A DNA stretch of 64,000 nucleotides from Lycocorax pyrrhopterus obiensis (GCA_014706295.1 JACSVZ010000001.1:115455111-115519110); one strand, 5' to 3'. Numbered from the stretch's first letter, positions 25,381 through 38,673 are shown. Numbers and translations are program-made. The notes: a model not told the origin generated them from the letters alone.

Positions 25381-28300
25381 TTATATCAAAAACAAGTTTT
25401 GGGTTACATTTAAATGGGATTTCATGTGTTTTGTTTTGCTCACGTTGCCTCTTGTCTGGATACCTCTGAGGAGAGTCTCTCTGACTCCTTGCTCCTGCAA
25501 GGATGGCATTGCTGGCTCATGGCCAGCTTGGTGTGCGCAGGACCCGCTGCTTTCCAGCTGGTCAGCGCCAGGACTTTTTCCTCACAAACTGCAGTATTTT
25601 GCATTTTCCTTGGTTTATCTTAGTAGGTACAGCCATGACTTTGAAATAGATATTAGCAATAAGTAGTCACTCTGTGTGGACTGAAATATTTCTGGTTGTA
25701 TCACACTGATGCAGTGCTGAGGGAGACAGTCCTGGGATTACAGACAATTCCTCTCAAGTGGGTATTTACAGGGGTACAGACTAAGATATTTAGGAAAAGG
25801 GAAATGGGGAGGCACCTATAGATTATAGACCTGGAACTGAGCACAAACAGTTTTAGGATAGCAAAGAAACCAAAAGTGACCATCCAACACATGTAAAGCC
25901 TTTTCTAGTATATTTGGATGTAATGTTGCCTTGTATACTGATAAAGAAAGGTGTAAAAATGTGTTAACAAATACCCAAACATAACCCCAAGCACATTCCA
26001 GAGGAGGGAGGAAAAAGAAGTCACCAACATCATACTCCTCCCAGAGAAGGAGATTCAGGATGCTGAGGAGTCACTGTGTGCCTCCTGTCCCACACATAAG
26101 ACTGATTAATTTTAATATCCAGAGGGGCAATGAAGGACACCACAAAAAACCCAGAGATGGCAAGCATGTGCATATAATAGTTTTAAGTCTATTATTAAGA
26201 ATTTTCCCCCTAGTCTCTCATTTTCTGTTTCTGTAATGATTAAATGTTAAATAATCATAGTCCATTGTTTCAGTTACAAACATTTCAGATAGCAGTAAAT
26301 TCTCGACTTTACTCACAAGGTATGCTTTTAGCTCACAGCAGGATTCTGAGTGTGACACCCCTCTGTGATCCTTTTTACGTAAAGGTCTCTGTTGACCCAA
26401 ACCACTGTTCAGAAAGCTGAAGGATGATTCAAGCCCAGATCCACTTTTGTTTTTTCTGAAAGAGAAAAAGCTGCGTTTCTGCTTTCATGTGTCTCCTTCA
26501 AACCCTGCCTCGATATCCTCCCTGCTCCAGGAGTGTGCCAAGGGCCACTTGTATCTGTGAGTGGGAAGATGCACATCCTCTGAAGAAATTCCCTCTGCTG
26601 CTCTATCTGGATGATTAATTCCACCTTGGCACATAGGAACTCAAAGACTTAGTTCTTTCTCTGATTATTCAGGCTTGGTGGAGATTGCACAGTGTTTCTA
26701 AATTCCATCCCAGAACAAAACTGTGTTTCTGCACCCTTAAATCTTTTCTCTCCCCCTCTGGCACAGGGTTGATTCTTAGTTGGTGCCTTATCAATGAGTA
26801 TCTTCAGATGAGAAATCAGATGACTAATCACTTAATATTTTAAATCCACTTATTCATTCAAGTCTCCATGAAAATTGTCACTTGTTGAACAACTCTCAGG
26901 GCTCAGGTAGCTTAACCTCTTACAAATAACATTAATTTAATGCATGTGCTTTCACTGTTGCTTCATACCAAAGCAATTTCCATAGTAACTGTGGCAGGAA
27001 TGCTGGCCAAGGAAGATATTGGTGAAAAAAGCAAGTTTTGCTTAAAGTCAAGTACCTTTGCTACGAAAAATAATCTGTGCAAAAAAAAAAGACTGTGAGA
27101 GGGAGAAGTTGGTGGTATTAAGCACAAATGTTTTGGGAATTTGTGGGGGACCATCCAGCCTCAGAACTGTATCTAATTTCTAGGCCTAAATTTAGTCACT
27201 AATTAATTACTGTGTTGTTTTTTTTCCATAACAGTATAGTCTCCCCAGAAACATACCCTGGGCAAAATGAATTGACCATTGCTTTGTTTTCATGAAAATG
27301 CACAAATGTGGCTTGATTGCACTTAGGTTTTTAGAGTGGAGGGCTGCATAGGTCACCGAGTTCTCAGGGTGCTTTGGAAAAAGGGCTTTGAAGGGGTGTA
27401 TTCAATATTTATTCCTTATTAATATAATACATTAAATATATTATCAAAATAAGAAATAACAGATTAAATGAAATAAAATTGAAAGATTAATTAACAGACA
27501 AAAGCTAATAATGCAAAAGAATAAACAAGAAGTTTGAAGTTCTTGTAAACTATTAAAATTGATGAGAGTGACAGAGACTTTAAATGGTGCAATTTCTACT
27601 ACAATTTTTTCCTCTCCTCTGTTAAATTCTGACCTCAGCTAAGTTTTGTCTCTCAGCCATCTGGAATAAGGTTGTCCCTGTTGCTTTGTATGCAAGAGTT
27701 GATTAGGACAGACTTAGAGGCTGAACAGCAGATATCACAGCAGATTTGGAAATATCATCCTGCACAATATAACTGATTAAAATAAAAATACCTGATACCA
27801 TCCTTGTACTCAAACCAGTCAAGTCTCTTCCCCTGATGTTCTGCTTGCTACAGAATGTCTCACTGCAGTCTTCCTTTTCAGAAACAAAGGTACGGAAGTG
27901 GGATCCCTTAAAAAAAATTGCTGAATGGATTTAAAAATTCTTTGTGTTAGTTCCATCCAGATGAAGGAAAAAATGGTGGTGTCTTTAATATCTAAGAATA
28001 TGTAAGTGCAAGGAAATTTGCAGGGGATACTGTTGTTTTTGAAGGTGCATCCATTACTTGTAATATTCATCACAATATAATAAATTCATAGAGAAACTGG
28101 ATAGGGGAACCATGAAAATTAAAATATGCCAACTCAAACTGAGCAGTAAGCATGTGCTATATGCTGAGAGAATAAAGACTATGATTCCAAAATGGGAAAT
28201 AAAAGAAAGAAAACACACCAGTATATTAAAAAGGATAAAGAATTGGTTTTTTAGGGATAACACATGATAAACACAGAAATTGAATTATATCAGAGGGTAT

Positions 28301-28436
28301 CCATTCCATGCAGTGAAATATATTATGCAAAGGTTTTTGACCTTTAAGAAAATATGTTGATGATTTTCCTCTGCATGCAGAAAAATGTCAGCATAGGTGT
28401 AAATAAATGTCATTAACTTTGTTTTTGTATTCATAG
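25381..28436. other. Non-coding AT-rich DNA
   Basis: No gene or clear repeat is seen. The part from 27410 to 27560 is very AT-rich. Open frames here are short and without splice context. Confidence 0.65.
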
Positions 28437-28577
28437 TATATCCACGGGGACCATGACGTGCTGGTATTCAGACACCTGAATGGAGATCATGTGAACCACT
28501 CATTAACCCTCCCGGTTCACTTGGGTGCCCAGGCTGTCTCAGAGATGTCAGTGTCTCACATCACCCAGGAAATGTGA
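28437..28577 (+). CDS. Candidate exon (terminal, or internal to 28573), product unknown
   Basis: After TTTGTTTTTGTATTCATAG the sequence is open in the first frame for 46 codons, starting YIHGDHDVLVFRHLNGDHV and including LPVHLGAQAVSEMSVSH, then stops at TGA (28575-28577). A donor-like GTGAGG at 28574 would instead end an internal exon of 137 bases. The segment holds three CpG sites in otherwise CpG-poor DNA and has mixed, coding-like codon use. I do not recognise the protein. It may be a real last exon, an internal exon of a long gene, a decayed exon or chance. No phase-compatible neighbour was found. Confidence 0.38.
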   Translation, partial: YIHGDHDVLVFRHLNGDHVNHSLTLPVHLGAQAVSEMSVSHITQEM

Positions 28578-30159
28578 GGAAATGTGCTCTTATCAGGCCT
28601 GTACAAAATTAGGATGCACATGGTCTTATTTCTAACAGTACACATATCAACTATATTCATATCAGGTTTTGAAGAACTGCTTTCCCAGGGACCTGAAGAA
28701 GTGCAGTTGGTATTTTCTGTTTCCCTAGTTGAAATGTGTTTATTTTGTGGTTTTGTGGTTTTTTGACAAGTAAGCCCTGCACAGCTCTTTGCTCACACTC
28801 GCCTGTGGGAAGGGAGAGAGAATCAGAAGGGTAAAAGTGAGAAAGCTCCGGGGTTGGTCCAGTTGCTATAAAGCAATGCTCCTCCATCTACTGAATACGT
28901 GAATTTCCATGATCCACGTTTGTATCTGTTCTTTGGCTGCTTTCACCAAAGGCTTTAAGGTCCTGGAAAGAGAAGGTGATGGTAATTCCTAAGGAAGCTG
29001 AAGGGCAGCCTGTCCTGCTGTTCCAAAAATGTCTCTTTTGATCCAAGCAGGGCAGTCCAAAAATACCTTAGTCCAAGAATCTGCTAATGCTCCTACATAT
29101 TTTCACCGTTTAAAATTATGGAGATATGATCCATTTTATTATTCAGTGACCCGCTACAGTCAACTAACATGAGAATATTTCCTCCCTCCTGAAACAAAGT
29201 TCATGGTATGCAACTTTTCAACATTTAAAAATGCATTTCTGTCCTTTAGTTTTACAGGAGTTTTTCTCAGAGTAAATGCTATTTCTCTAATAGTAACAAT
29301 GAGCAGAAATAAATGCCTGGGGGCAACTTAGGTTTCATCAGTATTTTCATACAATTTAACGATGATTGATTGCGTAAATTGTTGAGAATTGCAGGCACTC
29401 AGCGTATTTAAAAAATAGGTCACTTGCATAGTTGTAGGAGCCAAATTTAGGCATCCAAGCTGAAGAAAAATTCATGAGGGTGCTTAATTACATCTTTCCT
29501 GCTAGCCTGCTCTGGAAAGCTGCATGCTCAGAGGGTGATACTTATGTCTTGCCTGGATCTTTGATTTCAGTAGCAATACAGAGATCAGTAAAGTCATAAA
29601 AGTGTCTGCAGGGCTGAATCCAGCCTAGAAATCCCCTCAAAATACATCAGATTGTACCAGGGCTCATAATTCTGCTCCACCCCAGTAACTTTCAGCATGC
29701 TGCCTTGACACCCTACAGCGTTGCATTACAAATATCCCTAAATACCCCACAAGTTTGTTGGGAGAGCTATGCTGGGATTTTTTTCTTTCTTTAATAGCTA
29801 ATTGGCACATCCTGTACTTGAGTATTGAGAGACTAATTAGGAACTCAATGGTGGAAGACTTTATAATAGCTACTTTGTAGGCATTTACACACTGTTATAT
29901 CTTTCAGTGTATGATTCAGTATGAATTTAGGTTTGAAATGTGCTATGAAAAAATGTTTTCCTGTACTGACCTCATTTTCAGACATTAATAACCAAACCAT
30001 TCACTCTACATTAAGAGTGTGGACATGATGACTCTCAAAATAATGCATTTTACCTGAGCTCTCCACTTAGGTCATGAAAACTACAGAGTTCTGGAGCAGA
30101 TGAAAACAATAGAAATAGTGTCCAGAAATATTTTTCTTTCAGGGATTTGAGGCAGCTGG
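28578..30159. other. Non-coding DNA
   Basis: No exon or recognisable repeat is called. An AATAAA occurs at about 29307. It could serve as a poly(A) signal for a terminal exon at 28437, but single AATAAA words are common in AT-rich DNA. Confidence 0.6.
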
Positions 30160-30697
30160 GGGCAGAGGGTTTAGGTCTGGTCTGCATGGATTTATGAAAG
30201 GCAGGTGCTGCTTGCCACACCTGAGCTTATGACAAGGTGACCCACCTGGTGGATGAGGGAAAGGCTGTGAATGTTTTCTGTCTAGAGTTTATGAAAGGAT
30301 TTGACACTGTTTCCCACAGATTTTTTCCTGGAAAAACTGCTTTTCCGTGGTATGGATGGGTGTAGCCTTTGCTGGGTGAAAAACTGGCTGGATGGCTGTG
30401 CCCAGAGAGTGATCAGTCTCTTCTCCCGGGAAACAAGGGACAGGACAAGAAGAAATGGCCTCAAGTGGTGCCAGAGGAGGTTTAGGTTGGATATTAGGAG
30501 GACATTTCTTCCCTGAAAGGGTGGTCAGGCATGGGAACAGGATGGCCAGGGTGGCATCCTGTTTGATGGCACCAAAACACCTGTGGATGTGGCTCCTGGG
30601 GACATGGTTGCGTGGAGGACTTGGCAGTGCTGGGTTAACAGTTGGACTCAACGGCCTTGGAGCTCTTTTCCAGGTTTAACAATTCTATGATTCCATG
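30160..30697 (+). mobile_element. CR1-type LINE, 5'-truncated and internally deleted, sense
   Basis: This is the longest CR1 copy here. It starts inside the reverse transcriptase region (ATTTATGAAAGGCAGGTGCT, ACAAGGTGACCCACCTGGTG, TTTGACACTGTTTCCCACAG). It then jumps near 30413 to the end of the element (GGAAACAAGGGACAGGACAA, GGTTGGATATTAGGAGGACA, TTTCTTCCCTGAAAGGGTGG) and ends with AATTCTATGATTCCATG. Several in-frame stops and the missing middle make it non-functional. Open frames on both strands across it are by-products of the repeat. Confidence 0.93.
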
Positions 30698-33600
30698 AAA
30701 ATCACTGGACAGTGTGATGTAGTAACAATAGATGTTGCTTGGAACATAAGGAGGTTGCAGTAGATACAATGAGAAGTTGATAAAATTCTGCGGGACAATC
30801 TGCCACATGTACTTATAAACGTGTATGTCCATGTGTACACACATACATACCCGCAGCTGTGGGTAAAATGTACCCACATGTGTGCAAAACCACTCAAAAC
30901 ACAGCAATAATTTGTTGAGCTCTCTGAATTACTGCATTTTACTGAATAGTTATAAATATGTTTAATTTTTAAGTGTACAGTACAAACTGTGAATTGTAAA
31001 AAAGTTTCAGTGAGTTCAGTGATGCACCACTCTCTTTTTCTTCTAGAGGCATAGGAATTTAGTATTTATTATGCCATTTGGTTGTCCTGAAGTCAATTAT
31101 TTCTGTTGGCTTGACAGTCTAGTTTAGAAATACTTTTGACACTGCTTAGTGCCATTGGGAATGGCTCTGCCAACTTGTACTGCAAATCTGGTTTTGGAAA
31201 TAACTTAAACTGGATTTTTTAGAGTTTAAATTATAATATAAAAATCCTTGATGGTTTTTAGAGTTTGGATTTGGATAAATGTCAGAAAGCCAAGCTTAGG
31301 TGAATTCTTCAGTGTAGAACCAAGCTACAAATTGCATGGTTGAAGAAAACTTCAGAGAACCCGCTTTAATGAATGCACTGTGACCACCCATGCAGAGCAG
31401 ATTGGATCAGCAAGGTTCAGTGCTGTGTTCCTCCGTATTTTGATTCAGAGAATTTCAAGTACGCAGCGGAAAAAATTTAAGAAAGGAGTAACCTTCAATA
31501 TTTATGAGAATATTACATTTTGCCCTTCCTTTCAGTTGTCAGAGTTCAAAAGGTGCCGATGCAGAACATGACAAATCAATCTGCAGGTTAGAAATAATCC
31601 CTCTGTGTGCAGTGGAGCTGAACTTCTGTGCGGCGATACCAGAGTGTGATGGGGGCAGATCCTCTGTGGCTGCATGGAAGAACCTGTTCTCCCATTCTCT
31701 GCCTGGTGACAGACCTGCACTGGCCTCAAACAGGAGAGGGATAACATGTAGTTTTGAGCTGGTTCACATGTCTTGTGAGATACTTGTCTGTTAAAAAAGA
31801 AAAAAACAAACCAACAAACCAAACAAGATACTCGGTTCGTCAAAATCAAAATCTTCCTCAAGGAAAGGTCAGCATTAACAAATGTTCTCCATCTAGGAAA
31901 AACTATCAAAAGTTGTAGAAACTACTTGTCTTACTTATAGCAGGCTTAAAATAAATGGAAAATAATTACCTGCTCAGAATTGAATTTTGAAGTTCAAGTG
32001 AACATGTGATAAAATGTTTATGTTTTAGGATTGAGTGTTCTCCTCTTAGACACAGAATTTTATTTTATTTTTAGTTCTTAGAAATGTCACTTTTTTGCCA
32101 TTCTCTGTTGTACATGGCTCTTTTTATCAAGACCACACTTTAAGAAATTATTTCATGGAAACTCATGAGAAGGAGAGGGGAAATCAGGCTGGCACAAGAC
32201 TCTCAAAGAGTTTGATGGATGTTAGCTGCAAGATCAAAGTACTGCTTTGAACAATCTTTTTGCTTTCATTATCTGTTACACTTCGGAATTTAGGAAGAGG
32301 AACAAAAAGAAAAAAGAAAGAAGGATCTGGGGTTTGTTTTGCAGGGCTGGAACCTTTTAATAAAAGTAACATTGACAAAAAGCCCTCTAAAGGAGCTACC
32401 CGGGTATCATCTGATGTGCAGCCAAACCAACACTACCGATTTTGGAGACCCTCAGATTTGATTTTCTCCAATGCATTTAATATTATTCTACAGCTGTCTA
32501 AGAGTAAAAGGGCTGCAAGGATTGGGAAGAGCTGACAAGTGCAGGCAAGAATGTGTAACAGGGAAATTTGCTGATTAGAAAACACTTTTTCGCACTGAGA
32601 ACAATGTGATATTATGTACTTTCAAGATGTCAAAATAGAAATTCTGGCAGCTGAGTGCCAGATGCAATTTTGTAAGAGTAAGCTCAAATGGAATAGAGTC
32701 TTCTTGCAAGTCATGCTTGTACAGTTAGATAAATGCTCTTGATAGCTTGATTTTTATATATTTTGCACTCAAGAGGAAAAAGGACATTTAAGATATTATC
32801 ATATTTACTGTATGAGGGTTTTATCCTCAAAACCTTTCACTCTGCCACTGCAGACCTGCTTGCTCTAGGATGAGTTTGTGAAAAGACAGAGTTTGGAAAA
32901 CTAGTGCAGTATTAGATTAACACTGAAAACTTAAAATCACAGATTTAGTAGAAGAACTTTTCCTTCAAATACTAACTACTTAATAGTTTTGACTTGCTAA
33001 ATACCATTTAATTACAAACTAAATGCATGTTCCCACACATTTGTTGTTAATTATGGTTAATATAGTAGACACAAAAGTAATTACCTTCAACAAGAAGAGA
33101 GGTTGTAGGAGACAAAAATAATCATGTGTTTCCATGTAACAGGGTGCATTCTATGTTAATCTTCTTTCACGACCTACTGCTTTACTTGTAAGTAAATTGC
33201 CAATGATTTCCAGCCAAGAAAGGGCTAAGTCGATATCTTTTCCCTTTAAAAGAAGCATTACAGATTTGTTTGGTTATGAATTCACTAAATGGAAAAATTA
33301 AGAAGGCAAATGATGCATACAGCTAAATTAAAATGAACTGTGGGAGAATCATCAAAAATTAATGTGCCTTAAATTTCATTCTAAGTTATTTGTCACTCAT
33401 GGTAGTTTTAATTCTAGTTCAGGAAAACAAGTAAATGAACAGGTTAAATAAGGTAAAATAAGGCTTTATTTTACCTTAAATGACACAGTGATGTAAAAGA
33501 AGCAGCATTCAAACATGCTCTGTCATTGGAAGTCAGCATCAAGGCACAATATCGTACCAAGGGATTAGGACAAAACCTTAGAATTCATGACAGGGCAGTT

Positions 33601-36058
33601 GAGTGCAAATTGCAGTCTGGAGTTGCAGTGTCACTTTGATGGACTTTCTTTGTTTTTATTTGCTGTACCTGTGAATTTTATTAGCAAGTGCAAGATTGAA
33701 GTAGCAGATTTTGCTATTGAAAGCAGCTTTACGGGTGAATTTTGCAATCCAAGAGATTTTCAGAAGCGCTTCTTGCTTTGATGAAAAGTTTCAACATTTC
33801 AGTGGACTAATCCTTTGCATTAGAGGTGAAGTACTAAAAAATGGAATTTTGACACTTGGAATATGTCAGTCTTCTTTTCAAGCAGGAGGGCAGGGGCTGT
33901 TGCTTGCCAGGTCATGCAGCTCAGCTGAGGTGCAGGAATGGGCAGAGTAACAGCAGTGCAGAGAGAATAATTATCAGCATGGCATGACATGGGTGAAAAC
34001 CAGTGCTAGTGTCCATAACTGGAACTGAAAGGGAAGTGCCAGTGCATCCATTCCCTTCAAATAAGTTGTTGGGACTCTCATGACACCCCTACCACACCTA
34101 TATATCTTAGAAGTGACAATAAGAAGGAAATCAGCATTTACAACTTAATTGTGTCCCAGATAGAGATCTAAAGTCACCTCTTTACACGTGGCCTGAGAGA
34201 AGGAGGGTGGAATTTGGGCAGAGTCCTCAGAACTGAGAAGAATTCTGTGGTCATTTCAATCCCGAGGGGAAACAGGAGTTTGCTGAAGATGCCAGGCCCC
34301 CAAAGCCGATATTTTCACCTCTCTCTCCAGCACTGCTGCAGGTTATCCCCAGTCTAGCCCACTCAGCCAAGCATAGTTTGCACCTAAAGTTAAGATTAGG
34401 ATCCCAAACCGGAATTGTTGCTAAATAAGGGGAGGCCCTGATATGAAACACAGGTTTTCCAAGGACAGCCTGTATTTCCCATCCATGTCCCTAAAAAATA
34501 CTGCTCAGTGAAGACAAGCAGCAGGGAAGTACCAAGCAATTGTCTTCGGCTGCCTTGATTTCTTTCCTTTGGAAATTTTCCAAATCTTAAAATTCCAAAG
34601 TTTTCATTCTATCAGCAAGTAAGTGGAGTAGACTTTCGGATTTTGAATACTTGTTGAAAACATAACCAAACCACAAAATCTAAGCAGTAAGCACACTTCA
34701 CCTAAATATTGCTTGAAATGAGGATGATGGCTAAGGCAAAGAATTTACAAAAAAATAACAGCTCTGTAATTATAGCCTCTCTTTTGTGTAACAAGTCCTG
34801 TCTAGATACTTCAGTGATTTCCTTAGGCTGTTTTACCTATCATTTGATAAATTGGATTTAAATTATTTAGACTGATGTCTCATGGCAGAAGTTTTAATCA
34901 CATGCATCTTACATGTTAAAGGACCTTGTATGTAGTTGCTTCTGATGCCTGAATAAATGTCTTAAACACTTTTACTAATTTAAAAGTGGTGTCTCTCATG
35001 CCATCTTCTGAGGAGATGGTTGGATTTTCAACTGCACAGCAGTGCGCACACTTTCAAGTATTTATTGTAAAACTCAGAATTATACCCACCAGCAGCACTT
35101 CTTTTTTGTTGAAAGCATATTTACAAATGATTTTTTGAAAAGTATTCAATGAACTCTGAGTAAAGTGCTAAATTTTTGAAACATTGCAGTTATATGAGCC
35201 TGAAGGGCCATGACAAATTGGCCATGTCCTGCTACACTTAGGTTTCAAATCAATTCTAGTTTCAAAAGTATTCTTTATATTGCATCCTCGTAGTTATCTA
35301 TCTTATTCACAGGCAAAATATGTAAAGGTTCCAACACTTTTTTGTTAGTTTCTCTACGTACACTCGATAAAGTCTTGGTACTTAATAAGTGCCAGGAGGC
35401 TGTTATTTCAAATAAATTTCTAGTTTTCAGACATTAAGGAGAAAGTGTTGGAAGCTGACACTGATTTTTAATGCTCATGTCTGGCAGGGAAATCATCCTT
35501 GCCTGGAGATATGGAAGGATCCATCCACTCAATACATTAAATAACTCTGGTCAGTCATCACCTGATGACTTTTTGCTCTTCTGCCTCAGAGGGCATTTCT
35601 TTCTTCATTCCTCAGAGAATTTAGGCACTGCTGTGAAAGGATTTTGTGGAACAACAAAACCACAGGGATTCATGGCCTACCTGGATTTCTTTTACTCCAA
35701 ATTCCAGTAGTCATCAGACGCCATCTTCCATTCAGAGCTGGCAAGGAAATGATGGTGCCCACTGGTGCTGCCTTGTTCAATCCACTAATTCCATACTGAG
35801 TATTTAACATAGACCAAGCTTCCAGGCTTTATACAAAATATTTACCATAGGAATGATGGAGAAACTAATTATTTGTGAATATCTTCTTTCTGTGGCATTA
35901 TTGACCACTCCTTTAGCATCCTTCAAGAGAGGAAGGAAAGACTTCTCAGCAGCTTGGCATTTGAAGTTGGAATTGTGCTCCTCGAGGGGAACAGAATCAC
36001 TGACAGCTTTCTGATTTTCTCACTAATCCATCAGAGCCCACTTCTTTCATCTGATAGT
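30698..36058. other. Non-coding AT-rich DNA
   Basis: No gene is called. The block includes a perfect hairpin at 33449-33478 (separate entry). A complex stretch at about 31380-31790 has a good acceptor (TTTTGCCCTTCCTTTCAG before 31537) but no supportable donor. Another complex stretch free of recognisable repeats lies at about 32260-32640. Confidence 0.6.
33449..33478. repeat. Perfect inverted repeat, 13-bp arms, 4-base loop
   Basis: TAAGGTAAAATAA is followed by GGCT and then by the exact complement TTATTTTACCTTA. In RNA this would form a tight stem-loop. In DNA it is a short cruciform-capable palindrome. No surrounding gene or transposon end explains it. Confidence 0.93.
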
Positions 36059-36136
36059 TTCATAGAATTGCGTAGGAATCTACTTTGGAAAAAATCTCTG
36101 AAGATCATCTGGTCCAAACACCCACTCAGAGCCTAG
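36059..36136 (-). mobile_element. CR1 3'-end fragment, antisense
   Basis: CATAGAATTGCGTAGGAATC, TGAAGATCATCTGGTCCAAA and CACCCACTCAGAGCCTAGGC mirror the complement of the CR1 3' terminus (CATAGAATC, AGATCATC, GTCCAACCCCC). Only the last part of the element is retained. A short open frame here (36085-36342) starts in the repeat and is not a gene. Confidence 0.78.
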
Positions 36137-38297
36137 GCCACTCTGAACTTTTAGTCAGATTGTTTGACAAATTAAAATTTGCAAATCACCACAGAAGGAG
36201 ATTTGATAACTTCTTTGGACAATCTGTTGCAGTGTTTGATTTTTTTTTTCTTAATAGCATTGCGATTTCCTATGTTGGAAGGTATGCGTGTGGATCTTGC
36301 AATGTGAACGTCAAAGAAAACCTGCCTCTTTATTTTGAATAAGGCTGTTTTGCCTCTTGACAAAGTGAGAAAATTTTAAGAATTACTTCTCCATTATTTT
36401 GTACTGTGATAGTGGTTTCAAATTTCAAGACAAGGGTGGGGAAAAACCCAGCACTGTGACCTCACAGCCACTTTGAGCTGATATCTGAACTTTCTAATAG
36501 CCTACAAGTCCTCAGGTGTGTCTTCACTGGTAGAAAAGCAATACCTGTGTAGAAATGCAGGCCAGATGGTATTTCTCATCTGATTACAGCACATTGAATC
36601 AGTTATACGTGAGTTTTTGTAATGCAAACTTTTGGCAAAGAATTTGCCACACCATAGGTATGGTTTTGCATTTGTTTTATTTTTAATTCTGTTAATTTTA
36701 TTCTTCCGATAAATATGTCTGATATGTGGTAAAAAAAGTTGCTTTTTCCATATTGGAGAACAGGGAAACTCATCAGACATGACTCTAATTACAGACTCTA
36801 ATCCAGTGCCATCAAATCAGATTCCTCTGACAGCAGTTTTCTTTCAATCATCAACTTAAATATATATAATACATACAACCTCCTGGAAATTTAAAATAGT
36901 ATTCGTTTCTCTCCAGTGATCAAAACAGTACTAATTGATGTCTTTTTAAAACACCAGTTCTGTTCTTCAGTTTTATCAGGGATTTTTCAGATTTTCCTTG
37001 GCAGCTTCCCAGATTCCCACATTTCTGCAGCAATGTTTTGCTTTCTAACACTGGAAGGCTGCTTTAACTTCTAGGAAGGGTGATTGCTGTCCCTAATTGT
37101 CACTCTTAACATCTCATTCCACTCTCACATAGTTCTCTCTGTTAAATGTTTCTCTTCACAGACTTCAGCAAGGAAAGAGTAAAGACATTTCTAAGTTGAA
37201 GCTCAGTTGTACTTTTTATTGAAACTGCTAAGCTGAAAACATTAACCACAGATGGAAGTAGGATGACAGAATATCATATGGAAATGTTTTAGGAAATTCT
37301 AGGCAAACAGGATTTATTTATGCAATAAGTGTTGGTGTTGTACCCACGTTTTGCACCTGCATTCTATTTTAAATTTCAAAATAAAGCATAAAATTAATAA
37401 GCAAGCTACGAAGAAAATAATTTTTTTTTTAATCCACTACATGTTCAAACCAAACACTTTCTTTCTTCAATGTCAGAAGAGATGCTTTTGCAATTGCAGT
37501 AGAAAGGAGTAGATAGCAACGTTTATTTTTCCTTCAACTTTCCAAAATAAAATATGCATATGCTCACCAGTCACAGATGTTACAGGCAGAAACTGCACAC
37601 GGCCTGTCAGGCTACTTAATACAGAACAGGGTTGCTGTTCACTTTTCTAACAATTTTGTCTCCTTACCTCCTCTTTGAGTATAAATAGAGCATTAAATCA
37701 CTTCCATTTTTATGAGGATCACATCAGAACACTGACAGTAGTATTTTGTCTGGCTCCAAGGCTTTTGATACCTGATTTATCCAAAACTTACTTGATTCTT
37801 TGTTCAGAAACCTATTACCAACCAAATTTTTAGAGCCTTTTTGTCTCTGCTTGTGTCAAACTTATTCCTCAAAAGTATGAGTTTTCCATTACTACTCCCA
37901 GTGTCTCGTACCACTTAGGAGATACGGGTTTTATGTTGCTTCAGTGAAAGGCAACAATTATTTTTCCCTGTAGCTCTGTTCAATTTGTCATAGACTTCTC
38001 CACCACAGTAATGGCTTGGACCACTCTTGGTGTGTTCTGCACTTTCACAGGATTCCAAGAAAGGACATTATAGATCAAAGATTTGCACAGAGTTTTTGTT
38101 ATTTGGTGTGGCTTTTATTTTTCTATTTTTAGCCAGTGTCTAAGGGTTTTTTTTTTAATTAGGTGCATCACCTTTCTTTCTTACAGTTTATTTTAATTGT
38201 ACTTTTTAGATATCCACACTTATTTTTCTAAAGTAAATAGACAATATGTTCCCAGCTATTAGGTGTCTATTTTGCTGACTTCATCTAGAAAAATCAC
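36137..38297. other. Non-coding AT-rich DNA
   Basis: The sequence is very AT-rich with short A/T tracts, for example around 37420-37431. No gene, RNA or recognisable repeat is seen. Confidence 0.65.
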
Positions 38298-38402
38298 CTG
38301 TTTACTGGCTGGAAACACTTTCTGAAAAGCAGATAAATCCTTTCTAGCAATGCCAGTCCCACCCGAAATTCCAAACAGAGCCCGCATTACCTTGTGGAAG
38401 TT
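38298..38402 (-). CDS. Candidate internal coding exon, minus strand, product unknown
   Basis: On the minus strand ACACATTTCTTCCCCATACTCAG is followed by 105 bases, exactly 35 codons and open, then a donor (AAACAG before GTGATT). The peptide contains NFHKVMRALFGISGG, GIARKDLSAF and ends KVFPASKQ. Both ends fall between codons if this frame is used. The acceptor tract is strong; the donor is moderate. The frame stays open beyond the donor with VIFLDEVSKID and then stops. GISGGTGIARK faintly resembles a P-loop but lacks the proper spacing and is not taken as one. Family unknown. Confidence 0.3.
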
Positions 38403-38673
38403 CTGAGTATGGGGAAGAAATGTGTGGTAATTCTCTTCAGGGGTTGCATTGGTTGTAAAAGCTGTTGTTAAATGAGTGAGACAGGATGAAGAACAGAACA
38501 TGTGAGGATCTGGTTTTTCATTAAGAGCACTCATTTATACTAACAAATCACTCTTGAGAGGTGCACAGTTCTTGTGTTATTTGATTATTCCAGAGGGTGC
38601 CTTTATTAGAAAGGAATTCTAGCACATGACCTCCTGGAAACCATGCTAATTATGTGAGGATCATGATAATTAG

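Noticed and set aside
30289..30679. Open frames on both strands at about 30.3-30.7 kb
   Set aside because: They lie within the CR1 element and are by-products of its sequence.
38259..38340. Walker A/B-like words (GISGGTGIARK and VIFLDEVSKID) on the minus strand
   Set aside because: Real P-loop ATPases need a much longer spacing and a GK[ST] motif, which is absent. The second word lies beyond the likely donor.
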